Positions 43,199 through 53,800 of a stretch of DNA of 64,000 bases are shown here, one piece after another (position 1 is the first letter of the stretch; every line of letters starts with the position of its first letter). A program made the translations under genes and the position numbers. The notes beneath the pieces are model-generated. The model saw nothing but the letters and a program-made list of their open reading frames with translations. It ran no database searches and was not told the DNA's origin. The DNA is taken from the NCBI RefSeq assembly GCF_021353235.1, contig NZ_JAJTWT010000004.1, positions 124,001 through 188,000 of the forward strand, read 5' to 3'. This DNA comes from Pelomonas caseinilytica. Lineage in GTDB: Bacteria > Pseudomonadota > Gammaproteobacteria > Burkholderiales > Burkholderiaceae_C.

Positions 43199-44307
43199 GC
43201 GAGAGTCTTTCGGGCACCGTCGGGTGCCTTCAGCCGCCAGGCCAGCGCGGCACCGGCGAGCGTGGCGGCGAAGGCCGCCAGGGCCAGGGCGTTGCCGGCC
43301 GCGCCCGCCGCCAGCCAGTGCGGCGACGCGGCACCGCCGGCCAGCCGCAGCAGCAGCGAGGCATGCAGCAGGGCGAGCGGCAGGTAGAAGGGCCAGCCGA
43401 ACAGCACCTTGATGCGGGCGATGGCCGGCAGGATCACCGGGGCATGGGCGAACACCATGCCCATGACGAAGCCCAGCGCCAGGCCGTGCAGCGCGGCGTC
43501 GCGCGCCGGGTGGCCGAAGGCCGCCGCGACCCAGGCCGCGCCGGCCACGAAGAGCCAGCCATAACCGAGCAACAGGCAGACCGCCATGTAGCGGCTCAGG
43601 CCGTGGGCGCGCACGGTGCGGCGGGCGATGTCGAAGGCCACGAGCCAGGCGGCCAGGGCCGCCAGGGCCAGGCCGTAGAGCGCCCCGCCCCAGGGGCCGG
43701 GCAGGGCCGAGGCCGCCGCGCCGGCCAGCAGCAGCGCGACGAAGGCGTACAGCGTCTCGGCGGCACCGGCACGGCGGCGCGCCAGGCGCGTCATCTCCAG
43801 GCGCTCGGCCGCGATGGTGAGCACGAGGAAGGCGAGCCACCACGGCAGCACGGCCGCAGGCCCGGCGCCACCGGCAAAGGCCGCGCAGCCCAGGGCCCAG
43901 GCCAGGGCGCCCAGGCCGAGCACCACGGTGTGCGGGGCCGGCTGGCGCCGGATGATGACGGCGTTGACGGCGACGAAGGCCAGGGCCGCGCCCAGCGCCA
44001 TGCCCGCCGCGGCCATTGGCGCGCCGGCCAGCCAGGCCAGGCCCGCACCGGCCGAGGCCGCCGGCCCGGCGAAGCCGAGCACGTGGCGCAGGGCCACCGC
44101 GCGCTCGATGCCGATGACGGTGCCCATGAAGGCGCAGATCACGAGGAAGGCATGGCCCGTCGCCGCGGCGGCGAGCCAGTCGCCACCCACGGCCGCGGGC
44201 GCGGCACCGGCCCGGAGCAGGCCGCCGAAGACGCCGGCCACCAGCAGCACCGGCAGCGCGATGAGGCAGGCCCGCAGCAGCCAGCGCGCGGCGAGCCCGG
44301 GCTTCAT
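43195..44307 (-). CDS. Polytopic membrane protein of the norZ-nnrS operon
   Basis: Inner-membrane protein of 370 residues with about 11-12 hydrophobic helices. I do not have a firm family name. A conserved-looking His-rich segment (HGLALGFVMGMVFAHAPVIL) resembles the NnrS helix with HALTVGAIGGLVIGMV, and another His-Ala-Phe helix (TGHAFLVICAFMGTVIGIE) is near the N-terminus, so it may be a distant NnrS or heme-copper-type relative. It sits between the DUF59 gene and nnrS, joined to both by overlapping start/stop codons (TGATG and ATGA). Confidence 0.8.
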   Translation of the reverse strand: MKPGLAARWLLRACLIALPVLLVAGVFGGLLRAGAAPAAVGGDWLAAAATGHAFLVICAFMGTVIGIERAVALRHVLGFAGPAASAGAGLAWLAGAPMAAAGMALGAALAFVAVNAVIIRRQPAPHTVVLGLGALAWALGCAAFAGGAGPAAVLPWWLAFLVLTIAAERLEMTRLARRRAGAAETLYAFVALLLAGAAASALPGPWGGALYGLALAALAAWLVAFDIARRTVRAHGLSRYMAVCLLLGYGWLFVAGAAWVAAAFGHPARDAALHGLALGFVMGMVFAHAPVILPAIARIKVLFGWPFYLPLALLHASLLLRLAGGAASPHWLAAGAAGNALALAAFAATLAGAALAWRLKAPDGARKTLA

Positions 44308-44645
44308 CACCAGCCCATGAAGGTCTTGGCGTAGGGGCTCATGCGCTCGGGCGTCCACGGCGGCTCCCACACCAGTTCGACCTGCAGCGGCAGGCCTTCG
44401 GGTGCCACACGGTCCAGCTCGGCCAGCACGTCGTCGACGATGACGTCGGCGACCGGGCAGGCCATGGACGTCATGGTCAGGCTCACGTGCAGCCGCTCGG
44501 GCGTGACGGCCACGCCGTAGACGAGGCCCACGTCGACGATGGACAGGGCCACCTCGGGGTCCATCACCTGGCGCATGGCCTGGGTGAGCGGCTCGCGCAA
44601 CGCCTCCGGGCCGTCGTAGGGGAAGGGCGCGGCCGAGGCGTTCAT
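44307..44645 (-). CDS. DUF59/MIP18-type metal-sulfur cluster assembly protein
   Basis: Small cytosolic protein of 112 residues with the DUF59 fold: QVMDPEVALSIVDVGLVYGV, then LTMTSMACPVADVI with the reactive cysteine, and VWEPPWTPERMSPYAK at the C-terminus. The family includes PaaD and SufT, which help mature Fe-S proteins. Placed between nsrR and membrane proteins of an NO-reduction operon, a role in Fe-S repair or NorZ maturation during NO stress is plausible but inferred. Start overlaps the nsrR stop (ATGA). Confidence 0.88.
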   Translation of the reverse strand: MNASAAPFPYDGPEALREPLTQAMRQVMDPEVALSIVDVGLVYGVAVTPERLHVSLTMTSMACPVADVIVDDVLAELDRVAPEGLPLQVELVWEPPWTPERMSPYAKTFMGW

Positions 44646-45094
44646 CCGTTCACCGCCCGCGGAATGTGCAGCACCTGGGCCAGCACCTCGCGGTTGCGGG
44701 TGATGTCGGCCAGGGTGTAGCGGTCCAGCACCGCGTAGAAGGCGTTCACGGCCTCGGCCAGCACGCCCTTGAGGCGGCAGTTGCGGACGATGGCGCAGGT
44801 GTCGCTCTTCTCCGTGGCGAAGCATTCCGCCGGTGTCACGGCGCCTTCGGTGTCGCGCACGACGCGGCCGATGAGGATCTCCTCGGCCGGCAGGGCCAGC
44901 GTCAGGCCACCGCCCTTGCCGCGCACCGTCGCCACCCAGCCGCACTTGGCGAGGTGGTGGACGACCTTGGTCAGGTGGTTGGGCTTGACGTCGAAGGCGG
45001 AGCAGATCTCGGAGACCGTCGCCCGCCGCTCGGGCCTGGCCGCGAGGTAGATCAGCACGCGCAGGCTGTAGTCGGTGAAGGCGGTCAGTCTCAC
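44642..45094 (-). CDS. nsrR: NsrR, Rrf2-family NO-sensing repressor
   Basis: Winged-helix regulator of 150 residues. The N-terminus MRLTAFTDYSLRVLIYLAA is the Rrf2/NsrR signature. Three cysteines at 91, 100 and 106 (ECF...DTCAIVRNC) are positioned to bind the [4Fe-4S] or [2Fe-2S] cluster whose nitrosylation relieves repression. It lies 18 bp after norZ in the same transcript, so it probably controls its own operon. A matching operator is visible at 47726-47748. Confidence 0.92.
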   Translation of the reverse strand: MRLTAFTDYSLRVLIYLAARPERRATVSEICSAFDVKPNHLTKVVHHLAKCGWVATVRGKGGGLTLALPAEEILIGRVVRDTEGAVTPAECFATEKSDTCAIVRNCRLKGVLAEAVNAFYAVLDRYTLADITRNREVLAQVLHIPRAVNG

Positions 45095-45112
45095 GAGTTG
45101 CTCCGTTCGGGT

Positions 45113-47389
45113 TCAGCGCCCAGTGGCCGGCAGGGCGCCGGTGGCCACCGCCTGCCTGGCCGGCGAGCGGCGCAGCAGGTATAGCGCATAGATGGCGAGG
45201 AAGACGCTGCCCGCGGCGAACACGATGTCGCCCGGCACGCGCAGCCAGACGAGAGTCTCCATCAGCTTGGAGTGGATGACTTCCGGCGAGCGCGCATACC
45301 ACAGGCCCTTGGTGATGCTCTCGTAGGCCTGGTAGATGCCGGCGGGCAGCAGCGACATGAACACCATCATCGCCAGGCCGACGTTCAGGCTCCAGAAGGC
45401 GGGCTTGAGGAAGCGGTCGGCATGCAGGGTGCGGTCATACAGGCCGCGCAGGCAGAACAGCATCAGGCCGATGCCCAGCATGCCGTAGACGCCGAACAGC
45501 GCCGCGTGGCCGTGGGCCGCCGTCATGTTCAGGCCCTGCACGTAGTACAGCGAGGCCGGCGGGTTGATGGCGAAGCCGAGCAGGCCGGCGCCGACGGTGT
45601 TCCAGAAGCCCACGGCGACGAAGGACAGGATGACCCACATGTAGGCCCCCAGCCAGGCCACGCCCTTGGAACGGCGCCAGGTCTGCAGGGCCTCCAGGCC
45701 GATCAGCGTCAACGGCACCACTTCGAGGGCCGAGAACACCGAGCCGACGGCGATGACCGAGGTCGGCGTGCCCGTCCAGTAGAGGTGGTGCAGGGTGCCG
45801 AGGATGCCGCCGAACAGGAAGACGATGGTCTCCGCGACGATGGCGCGGTTGGCCGACGCCGCGCGGATGAGGCCGAGGTTGGTGAAGATGAGGGCGACGA
45901 CGGCCGTGGCGAAGACTTCGAAGAAGCCTTCCACCCACAGGTGCACCAGCCACCAGCGCCAGTACTCGATCATGGAGTAGTGGGTGTGCTGGCCCCAGGC
46001 GAGCGAGGTGGCGTAGAAGCCGCCGATGCAGGTCGCCGACAGGAAGACCATGGCGATGAGGCCGCGGGTCTCCGAGGGCTTCTTCAGCGCCGGCCACAGG
46101 GCGCGGCCGAGCAGGAAGACCCAGAACAGCAAGCCGACGAAGAGCAGGATCTGCCAGAAGCGGCCCATGCTCGTGAACTCCAGGCCCTGGTTGCCGAACC
46201 AGAAGCTGAAGTCGACGCCGCGGTGCTGCAGTGTGCCCAGCCAGCCGGTGATCGTCGAGCCGAGCACGACGACGATGAGGGCCCAGAAGAGCGCATCGAC
46301 GCCGAGCTTCTGCAGCTTGGGCTCGCGGCCCGAGAGCAGCGGCGCGACGTACAGGCCCGTGGCCAGCCAGGCAGTGGCGATCCAGAACACGCCAATCTGG
46401 GTGTGCACCGTGCGGCTGATGGTGTAGGGCAGGACCTGCGCGAGCGGGATGCCGAAGAAGGACTGGCCCTCGACGGCGTAGTGGGCGGTGATGGCGCCCA
46501 TGCCGATCTGCAGCAGCATCAGGCCGATGACGGTGAAGAAGTACTTGCGCGTGGCCTTCATCGACGGCGTGGCCTTGGCGCCCAGCAGCGGATCGGCCGC
46601 GGGCACGGCGGCCTCTTCCTCGTGGCCCTCGCCCTTGTGCAGCCACAGCATGGCGGCGATGCCGGCCAACAGCAGCACGATGCTGGCCATGGACCACATC
46701 GCGGCCGACGGCGTCATGGTGTTGCCCACCAGCGGCTCATGCGGCCAGTTGCTGGTGTAGGACAGGCCGGCCTCGCCGGGGCGGTCGGTCGTCGCGGCCC
46801 AGGCCGACCAGAAGAAGAAGCCGGTCAACGCACGGCGGTGCTCGGCCTCGGGCAGCGCGCCGGCCGTCATGGCGTACTGGTCGCGCAGCTGGTCGAGCTT
46901 GGGGTCGGTGCCGAAGAGGCCTTCGTAGTGCTCGGCCACCTCGCGGATGACGCGGGCACGGGCGTCGGACACCTTGAGCGTGCCGGTGGCCTCGTCATAG
47001 GTGTTGCGGCGCATCTCTTCGCGCACGGCCTCGTCGACCGCGCCGCGGTCGGCCGCGGTCAGTGCCTGGCCGCCCTCAGACTGCTCGGCCAAGCGCCGCG
47101 CGCGCAGCGCCTCGGCCTCGCGGTGCAGCCAGTCGGCCGACCAGTCCGGCGCGACGTAGGCGCCGTGGCCCCAGACGGTGCCGAGCTGCTGGCCGCCGGC
47201 CGACATCCAGGCCTGCTGGCCGAGCTGGATCTGCTCGCCGGTATAGAGCACGTCGCCATTGGCGGCGACGACCTGCTTGGGAATCGGCGGTGCCGACAGG
47301 TAGATCTGCCAGCCCAGGTAGCCCAGGGCCCCGAACGACAGGACGAAGATCAGCCCCAGCCAACGCCAGAGCCTGCTTGTGGATTTCAT
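45113..47389 (-). CDS. norZ: Quinol-dependent nitric oxide reductase (qNor)
   Basis: Single-subunit membrane enzyme of 758 residues that reduces 2 NO to N2O using quinol. It has the qNor-specific N-terminal extension with a cytochrome c-like fold lacking heme (IQLGQQAWMSAGGQQLGTVW), followed by a NorB core of about 12 helices. Histidines for hemes b and b3 and the FeB site are visible in ISRTVHTQIGVF, HLWVEGFFEVFA (with conserved Glu), GTLHHLYWTG and NMTAAHGHAALFG. It is the second gene of the operon led by DUF2249. NO detoxification or denitrification is the expected role. Confidence 0.96.
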   Translation of the reverse strand: MKSTSRLWRWLGLIFVLSFGALGYLGWQIYLSAPPIPKQVVAANGDVLYTGEQIQLGQQAWMSAGGQQLGTVWGHGAYVAPDWSADWLHREAEALRARRLAEQSEGGQALTAADRGAVDEAVREEMRRNTYDEATGTLKVSDARARVIREVAEHYEGLFGTDPKLDQLRDQYAMTAGALPEAEHRRALTGFFFWSAWAATTDRPGEAGLSYTSNWPHEPLVGNTMTPSAAMWSMASIVLLLAGIAAMLWLHKGEGHEEEAAVPAADPLLGAKATPSMKATRKYFFTVIGLMLLQIGMGAITAHYAVEGQSFFGIPLAQVLPYTISRTVHTQIGVFWIATAWLATGLYVAPLLSGREPKLQKLGVDALFWALIVVVLGSTITGWLGTLQHRGVDFSFWFGNQGLEFTSMGRFWQILLFVGLLFWVFLLGRALWPALKKPSETRGLIAMVFLSATCIGGFYATSLAWGQHTHYSMIEYWRWWLVHLWVEGFFEVFATAVVALIFTNLGLIRAASANRAIVAETIVFLFGGILGTLHHLYWTGTPTSVIAVGSVFSALEVVPLTLIGLEALQTWRRSKGVAWLGAYMWVILSFVAVGFWNTVGAGLLGFAINPPASLYYVQGLNMTAAHGHAALFGVYGMLGIGLMLFCLRGLYDRTLHADRFLKPAFWSLNVGLAMMVFMSLLPAGIYQAYESITKGLWYARSPEVIHSKLMETLVWLRVPGDIVFAAGSVFLAIYALYLLRRSPARQAVATGALPATGR

Positions 47390-47422
47390 GATGTTTCCTT
47401 GAAGTTGCCGTGGCGTGGGAGG

Positions 47423-47710
47423 TCAGGCGCCGCCGCAGGAACCGCAGCAGCGGCCATCGCCATGGCCGGCCGCCAGCTTGGTGACGCGCACGCGCCAGAC
47501 GTCAGGGCCGCCCTGGAGGGGGTCCCACGAGAAACCTCCGGGCAGCGCGGCCTGGAAGGCCTCCTTCAGCGGCCGGGGGTCGTGGTCGCTGATGAACTCG
47601 ACGGACTCGCGCGCCCCCAGGGCACGGAAGGTGTTGAAGACGAGGGGATGCCGCTCGCGCGGGTCGAGGGCCCGCAGGTCGAGGCTGGTGCCGTAGCTGG
47701 CGAGAGTCAT
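47423..47710 (-). CDS. DUF2249 domain protein, first gene of the norZ operon
   Basis: Protein of 95 residues with the DUF2249 core (LDLRALDPRERHPLVFNTFR, VEFISDHDPRPLKEAF) and a C-terminal CCGSCGG cluster that could bind metal. DUF2249 proteins are frequently found beside NO-reduction and other nitrogen-oxide genes; their biochemical role is unsettled. The ATG at 47710 has an AAGGAG ribosome-binding site six bases upstream; an in-frame ATG at 47734 lies inside the presumed NsrR operator and is less likely. An FNR/DNR box and an NsrR-like site precede it. Confidence 0.88.
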   Translation of the reverse strand: MTLASYGTSLDLRALDPRERHPLVFNTFRALGARESVEFISDHDPRPLKEAFQAALPGGFSWDPLQGGPDVWRVRVTKLAAGHGDGRCCGSCGGA

Positions 47711-47725
47711 GGACCGCTCCTTTTG

Positions 47726-47748
47726 AACATGCATTTCAGATGTATGAA
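47726..47748. promoter_or_regulatory. NsrR-like operator of the norZ operon
   Basis: The sequence has the 11-1-11 NsrR layout. The left half AACATGCATTT matches AAGATGCATTT at ten of eleven positions; the right half AGATGTATGAA matches the reverse half at about six. It spans the transcription start predicted from the FNR/DNR box (near 47741), the expected place for a repressor. The cognate regulator gene, nsrR, is downstream in the operon. Confidence 0.62.
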
Positions 47749-47775
47749 TGTTAGGAAACGCCCTCGCTGCGGGAA

Positions 47776-47789
47776 TTGACCCAGGTCAA
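47776..47789. promoter_or_regulatory. FNR/DNR-type box of the norZ operon
   Basis: TTGACCCAGGTCAA has TTGAC and GTCAA half-sites. Centred at 47782.5, a -41.5 position on the minus strand predicts transcription from about 47741, 31 nt before the DUF2249 ATG. It lies in the gap between this operon and the end of the giant adhesin gene. Confidence 0.72.
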
Positions 47790-47865
47790 GTGCGGCGACC
47801 TGCACACGTAAAAAGGCCCCGGTGCGCGCCAACGCATCGGGGCCGGGGAACCGGGCTGCGCCGGA

Positions 47866-50800
47866 TCAGCGGTCGTCGCCGAGGCGGATGCGTGCCTGGG
47901 CCGACTGGCCGTCGGAGGTCTGCGCCACGATCCGCACTTCCACCACACCCACGCCCGCGGGCGGCAGGCCCTGCAGCCGGCCGGACTGCGCGTCGATGCG
48001 CAGCCAGCCGGGTAGCGGACGTCCGTCGGCCAGCGTGGCGCGGTAGGTCACCTGCACTCCGGCCGGCGGGCTGAAGAGCCGGTCGACCGCGATGCCTTGG
48101 GCGAGGTCGAAGGGCGGCACCTGCAGCACCGGCTGCAGCACCACCAGCCGCGCGGCCGAGGCCGCGGCGGGCTGCGGCGCCGCACCGCCGGCAACGCCGG
48201 GCGCCACCGCAGCGGGCGCGGCGGCCGGGCCGGTCACCGCGGCATCCCCAATGGCGGGGGCCGGCGGCGCCGCGACGCCACCGCCCAGCACCGTCAGGGA
48301 ACCGGCGGGCCCCATGCCCGAGCTGCCGGCGGCCGGCAGCGGCGCGTTCAGCACCGGCTGAGTGACGGTCGCATGGGCCAGCGCAGCCGCGGGCGTCTCG
48401 TTCACCTGCACCTGCAGGTTCTCGGACTTGACGGCCGGCGACGGCTTGACCGTCAGCACACCGTCCACCAGCGTGAGCGCGTAGTTCTGAGCGGTGGCGC
48501 CGTGGACCTGGATGGCATAGCTGCCCGGCGGCGTGCCGGCACCGGTGGGTGCGCTGAGGCTGGCGTTCTGCACGACCGCCGCCGTGTCCTGGTAGCGCAG
48601 CTGGCTGGCGTCGAGCGACCAGGTGAGCACCGGGTCCTGTTCGCCCGCGGTCTTGGTCTTGTCGTCCGCCGTGACGGTCAGGGGGGCCTGGGTCACGGTC
48701 AGCACGCCGTCGCGCACGCTGACCTGGTAGTTGCTCGCCGTCGCGGCGCCGCTGATGGCATGGGTGCCCGCCGTCGCCTGCGCACCCTGTGCGGTCGAGA
48801 CGCTCACGAGCTGGACGACGCCCGAGCCGTCACCGTACTTCAGTTGGCTGGCATCGACGCTCCAGGTCGCGGCGGGATCCGCGGCGCCGTAGACCTTGGT
48901 CTGCGGGTTGAAGGTGAGCGTCAGCGGCGCCTTGTCCACGGCGAGCGTGGCCGGCACGAACTGGGTGATGCGGTAGTTCGCGTCCACGCTCAGCGTGCCC
49001 AGCGTGATCGCGTGGCTGCCGGCGGTCGCCTGGGCGCCGGTGTCGGCGGCCAGCTGGCCCGCGAAGCTGCCGGCCACCGAGTCGCCGGCCACCAGCCCCT
49101 GGCCGCCGACGCGGTAGGTCAGCGTGGGGTCGGCGTCGCCGTAGACCTTGTGCTGGTCGTCGGCCGTCACGGTGAGGCCGCGCGGCGTGATGGCGGCGCT
49201 CGACTGGGACTGCACCGTGACGGCGTAGTTGCCCAGGTCCACGCCGCCGAGGGAGGCGAGCACGGCCACCACCTTGCCCACGCCGGCGTTCTTGTCGGCG
49301 AAGCTGCCGCTGGCACTGTCGACGCGCACCTGATCGCCCGCGACCAGGCCCTGCCACTGCACGCCCTGTGCGCTGACTTGCGCGGCCAGCGTGCCGTCGT
49401 AGACCTTGTCCTGCGCCTGCAGGCCGGTGACCGTGAGGGCCCGCGGCGTGATGTCGGCCGTGAGGCCCGTGGGCTGGCTGACGGCATAGTTGCCTGCCGC
49501 GGCACCGGCCAGCGTGTCAGTGACGGTAACCGCCTTGCCGGTACCGACGTTTTTGTCGGCGAACAGCCCGGACTGGACGAGGGTGACGGCGTCGCCGCCG
49601 ACCAGGCCGACGATGCTGCCGCCGGTGACGGTCGCCAGCGTCGTGCCGTCGTAGACCTTGCCCCTGGCGACACTGCCGCTGATGGTGACCGTGCGCGCGC
49701 TCACGGCGGCGCTCAGGCCGGTGGGCTGGCTGACGCTGTAGTTGCCGGCATCAGCACCGGTGAGCGCATCGGCGGCGATCACGGCCTTGGAAGCCCCGGC
49801 ATTGCGGTCGGCAAAGTCGCCGGCCTGGACCAGCGTGACGGCATCGCCGCCCAGCACGCCCACCAGGCTGCCGCCCACGAGGGTCGCCGACGTGGTGCCG
49901 TCGTAGACCTTGTCGGCCACGGCGGTGCCCGTGACGGTGACGGTGCGGGGCGTCACGGTGCCCGTCAGCGCGGCGGGCTGGACGAGGCTGTAGTTGCCGG
50001 CGTCGCTGCCGCCGAGCGTATCGGCCGCGGTCACGGCCTTGGCCGTGCCGGCGTTCTTGTCGGCGAAATGGCCCGTCTCGGTCAGCGTGACCGTGTCGCC
50101 ATCGACCACGCCGACGAGGCTGCCGCCGCCCAGCGTCGCGGCAGCGGTACCGTCGTAGACCTTGCTCGCCACCGTCGTGCCCGTCACGGTCAGGGCCTTG
50201 GCAGTGATGTCGGCCGCCAGGCTGGTCGGCTGGGTCAGCGCGTAGTTGCCGGCGTCGGTGCCGCTCAGGCTGTCCGCCGCCGTGACGGCCTTGGCCGTGC
50301 CCACGTTCTTGTCGGCGAAATGGCCGGCCTGGGTCAGCGTGACCGTGTCGCCATTGACGACGCCGGAGAGGCTGCCGCCACTCAGCGCCGCCGCGATACC
50401 GCCGTCGTAGACCTTGCTGGCCACCGTCGTGCCGATGACCGTGATGGCCTTGGGCGTGATGGCCGCCGCCAGGCTGGTCGGCTGGGTCAGCGCGTAGTTG
50501 CCGGCGTCGGTGCCGCCCAGGCTGTCTGCCGCCGTGACGGCCTTGGCCGTGCCCACGTTCTTGTCGGCGAAATGGCCGGCCTGGGTCAGCGTGACCGTGT
50601 CGCCATTGACCACGCCCTGCAGGCTGCCGCCCGTCAGCGTGGCCGCGGTGCCGCCGTCGTAGACCTTGTCGGCCACCGTCGTGCCGGTCACGGTCAAGGC
50701 CTTGGGCGTGATGTCAGCCGCGAGGCCGGTCGGTTGCGTCACCGTGTAGTTGCCGGCGTCGCCGCCGCCGAGCGTGTCGGCCGCGGTCACGGCCTTGGCC

Positions 50801-53800
50801 GTGCCGGCGTTCTTGTCGGCGAAATGGCCCGTCTCGGTCAGCGTGACCGTGTCGCCATTGATCAAGCCCTGCAGGCTGCCGCCCGTCAGCGTGGCCGCGG
50901 TGCCGCCGTCGTAGACCTTGTTCGCCACCGTCGTACCCGTCACGGTCAGGGCCTTGGCGGTGATGTCGGCCGCCAGGCTGGTCGGCTGGGTCAGCGCGTA
51001 GTTGCCGGCGTCGGTGCCGCCCAGGCTGTCTGCCGCCGTGACGGCCTTGGCCGTGCCCACGTTCTTGTCGGCGAAATGGCCGGCCTGGGTCAGCGTGACC
51101 GTGTCGCCATTGACGACGCCGGAGAGGCTGCCGCCACTCAGCGCCGCCACGATGCCACCGTCGTAGACCTTGTTCGCCACGGTCGTGCCGGTCACGGTCA
51201 GCGCCTTGGGCGTGATGGTGGCCGCCTGGGTGCCGAAGCTCAGTGTGTAGTCGCCGGCCTGGGCGCCGGTCAGCGTCAACCCGCCGAACTGCACGAGCGA
51301 GGCCAAGGCGACCTGGCTGCTGTCGTAGGTCGCCGTGGCGCTGCCCGTGAGCGAGACGGTGTCGCCGCTGTAGGGCTTGCCGTCGGCCGTGCTGCCCGCG
51401 CCGCCTGCCTCGCTCGCCAGCAGGGTGCCGCTGCCGATGACGGTGGCGGCGGTGCCGCGGTCGTAGACCTTGCTGGCCGCGACGCTCAGCCCGCCGACCG
51501 TCAGCGCCTTGGGCGTGATGTCGGCCTGCACGGAGCCTGCGCTGATGGTGTAGTTGCCGGCGTCCGCGCCGCCGAGGGTGAGGCCGGAGAGCGTCACCGA
51601 CTTGGCCGTGCCGACGTGGCGGTCGGCGAAGGCGCCGCTGCCCGTGCCGGAGATGGAGATGACGTCACCGTTGAGTGCCTTGCCGTCGCCGCTGGTGCTG
51701 CCGCCGGAGGCGATGGAGGCCGACCCGGTCACCTGCGCTGTGGTCGTTCCGTCGTAGACCTTGCTGGCGGCGCTCAGGCCACTCACGTTGATGGCCTTGG
51801 GGTTGACGACGAAATTGCTGCTGCCCGTCGTGACGCTGATCTGATAACCCAGCGACGACGCGAACGTGCCCTGCCCCGTGAGGTTGACCGCGTAGGTGCC
51901 CACCGGGATGAAGCCCGCGCCCGAGGGCGTGTAGCTGCCCGTGGTGACGCTGAGGCTGCCCGTCGTGGCCGACGCCAGGGTGTCGCCGTCGATGAAGCCC
52001 GTGACGGCGACGCCTGGCACGCTGCCCGGGTCGCCGTAGGTGATGGTCGCACCGGCGCCGACGCTGACGCTCAGCGTCGGCGCGGTGCTGTAGAGGAACC
52101 AGCTGCCGCTACCCGCGTAGCCCGGCGTGCTGCCGGCGCTGTAGGCCTGCGCGTAGTGCTTGCCGTAGCCGGTCATCCCTTCGGTGGTGCCGGACGGCGT
52201 GGCCGCGTAGACGAGGTAGCGGCCCGTGCCCACGCTCAGGCCGGTGTCGACGGCGTTGTTGTTGACGAAGTTGCGGCCGGCGGCCAGCACGAGGTCGCCG
52301 CTGTTGGTGCTGACGGGCTTGTCCAGCGTCAGGTCGGCCGTCGCGCCGACGGTGCGGATCACGGCGCCGGTATTCACCTGCAGGCCGCTGCCGCCGGAAA
52401 CGCCCACGGTCAGGCTGCCGCTGGTCTTGAGGTCCAGGCTGCCGGCCTGGCCGGTCAACGTGCCGATGGTGTTGGTGCCGTTGCTCAGGGCGATGCTGCC
52501 GTCGCTGTCGAGGTTGACGCGGTTGGCGTTGAGCGTCGAGCCGCTGGCCTGGGTGATGGAGCCGCCCGAAGGCGCCCGCAGCGACAGCGAGCCGGCCGAG
52601 GTGGCCACCAGCGACGAGGTCGCCGCCAGGTTGATGTTGCCGCCCCAGCTCGTCAGCTCCAGGCCGTGGTCGGCGTCGGCGCCGGACTTGAGTGCGCCGG
52701 TCAGGTTGATGCCGCCGCTGCCCGTCTCGAAGACCACGCCGAGATCGAGGGCGCCGCCGCCGCGCTGCATGGAGGCCTGCGTGAAGTCGACGTTGCCGAC
52801 GGTCGTCAGGCCCGCCTGGCCGCCGCCACCGAAGATCAGGCCGCCGAAGCCGCTGGTGTGCTGGATGAGCTGGCCCATCTCGCCGGCCGTCATCGCAAAG
52901 CCGGTGCTGGTGCTGCCGCCGAAGGTGACGGCCAGGCTGTCGAGGGAGGCGCTCGCCCACATGACGGCCCAGGGCGCGCCGACGAGCTGGGTGTCAGTGC
53001 CCACCACCAGGCCGCCACCAAGGGCGCTGGTGCCGCGGGCCCGCAGCGTCAGGTATTCGGTGGCGCTGTTGCCGACGACGGCGCCCGGCTGGAAGCGCAC
53101 GCCCTGGCCGCGGTTGCTGGCGTCGACGCCGGCGTTGCTGGCCAGCACCTGGGTGGCGTCCACCGAGGCCAGGCGCAGGGTGCCCGCGTCGTTGTAGGTC
53201 TTGCTGCTGCTCTCGGCGATGGTGAACTCGGCATTGCCCGCGCCGGTGGAGACGGTGGTGCCGGCCTTCTGCGTGATGATGGCCGTGCAGACGCTGCAGT
53301 CGGCATCGACGACGCCGGTGCTGAGGTTGGCGTGCGCGGCGAAGTTGCCGCCGTCGGTGCCGATGTTGGCGCGCAGGTGGATGGAGCGGCCCGCCTCCAG
53401 CGTCAGGCTGCCGCCGGCGCCACCGGCCGAGGCGATGACGTCGCGCAGCACGGTGATGTCGTTGTTGGCCTGCAGCGTGACGCTGGTGCCCGCGTTGAGC
53501 AGCGCCGTCAGCGCGGCCGGCGTGATGACGACGTCGGCGCCGGTGTTGGCCGCGAAGCCCAGGGTGCCGCTGCTCAGCCCTGCGCTCGTCAGGCCGGCGG
53601 CATTGCCGGCGAAGAGGCTGCCCGCCCAGTTGGCGTTGCCACCGCTGCCGTTGACCTGGTCGACCGTCGTGGGCGCGGCGGCGCTGTCGGCCAGCAGGGT
53701 CAGGCCGTAGGCATGGCTCGCGTTGTTGCCGGAACTGGCGTTGGGCGCCGCCCAGACCAGCGGCCGCCACGCGACCTGCTCGGCGCTGGTGACGGCGGCG

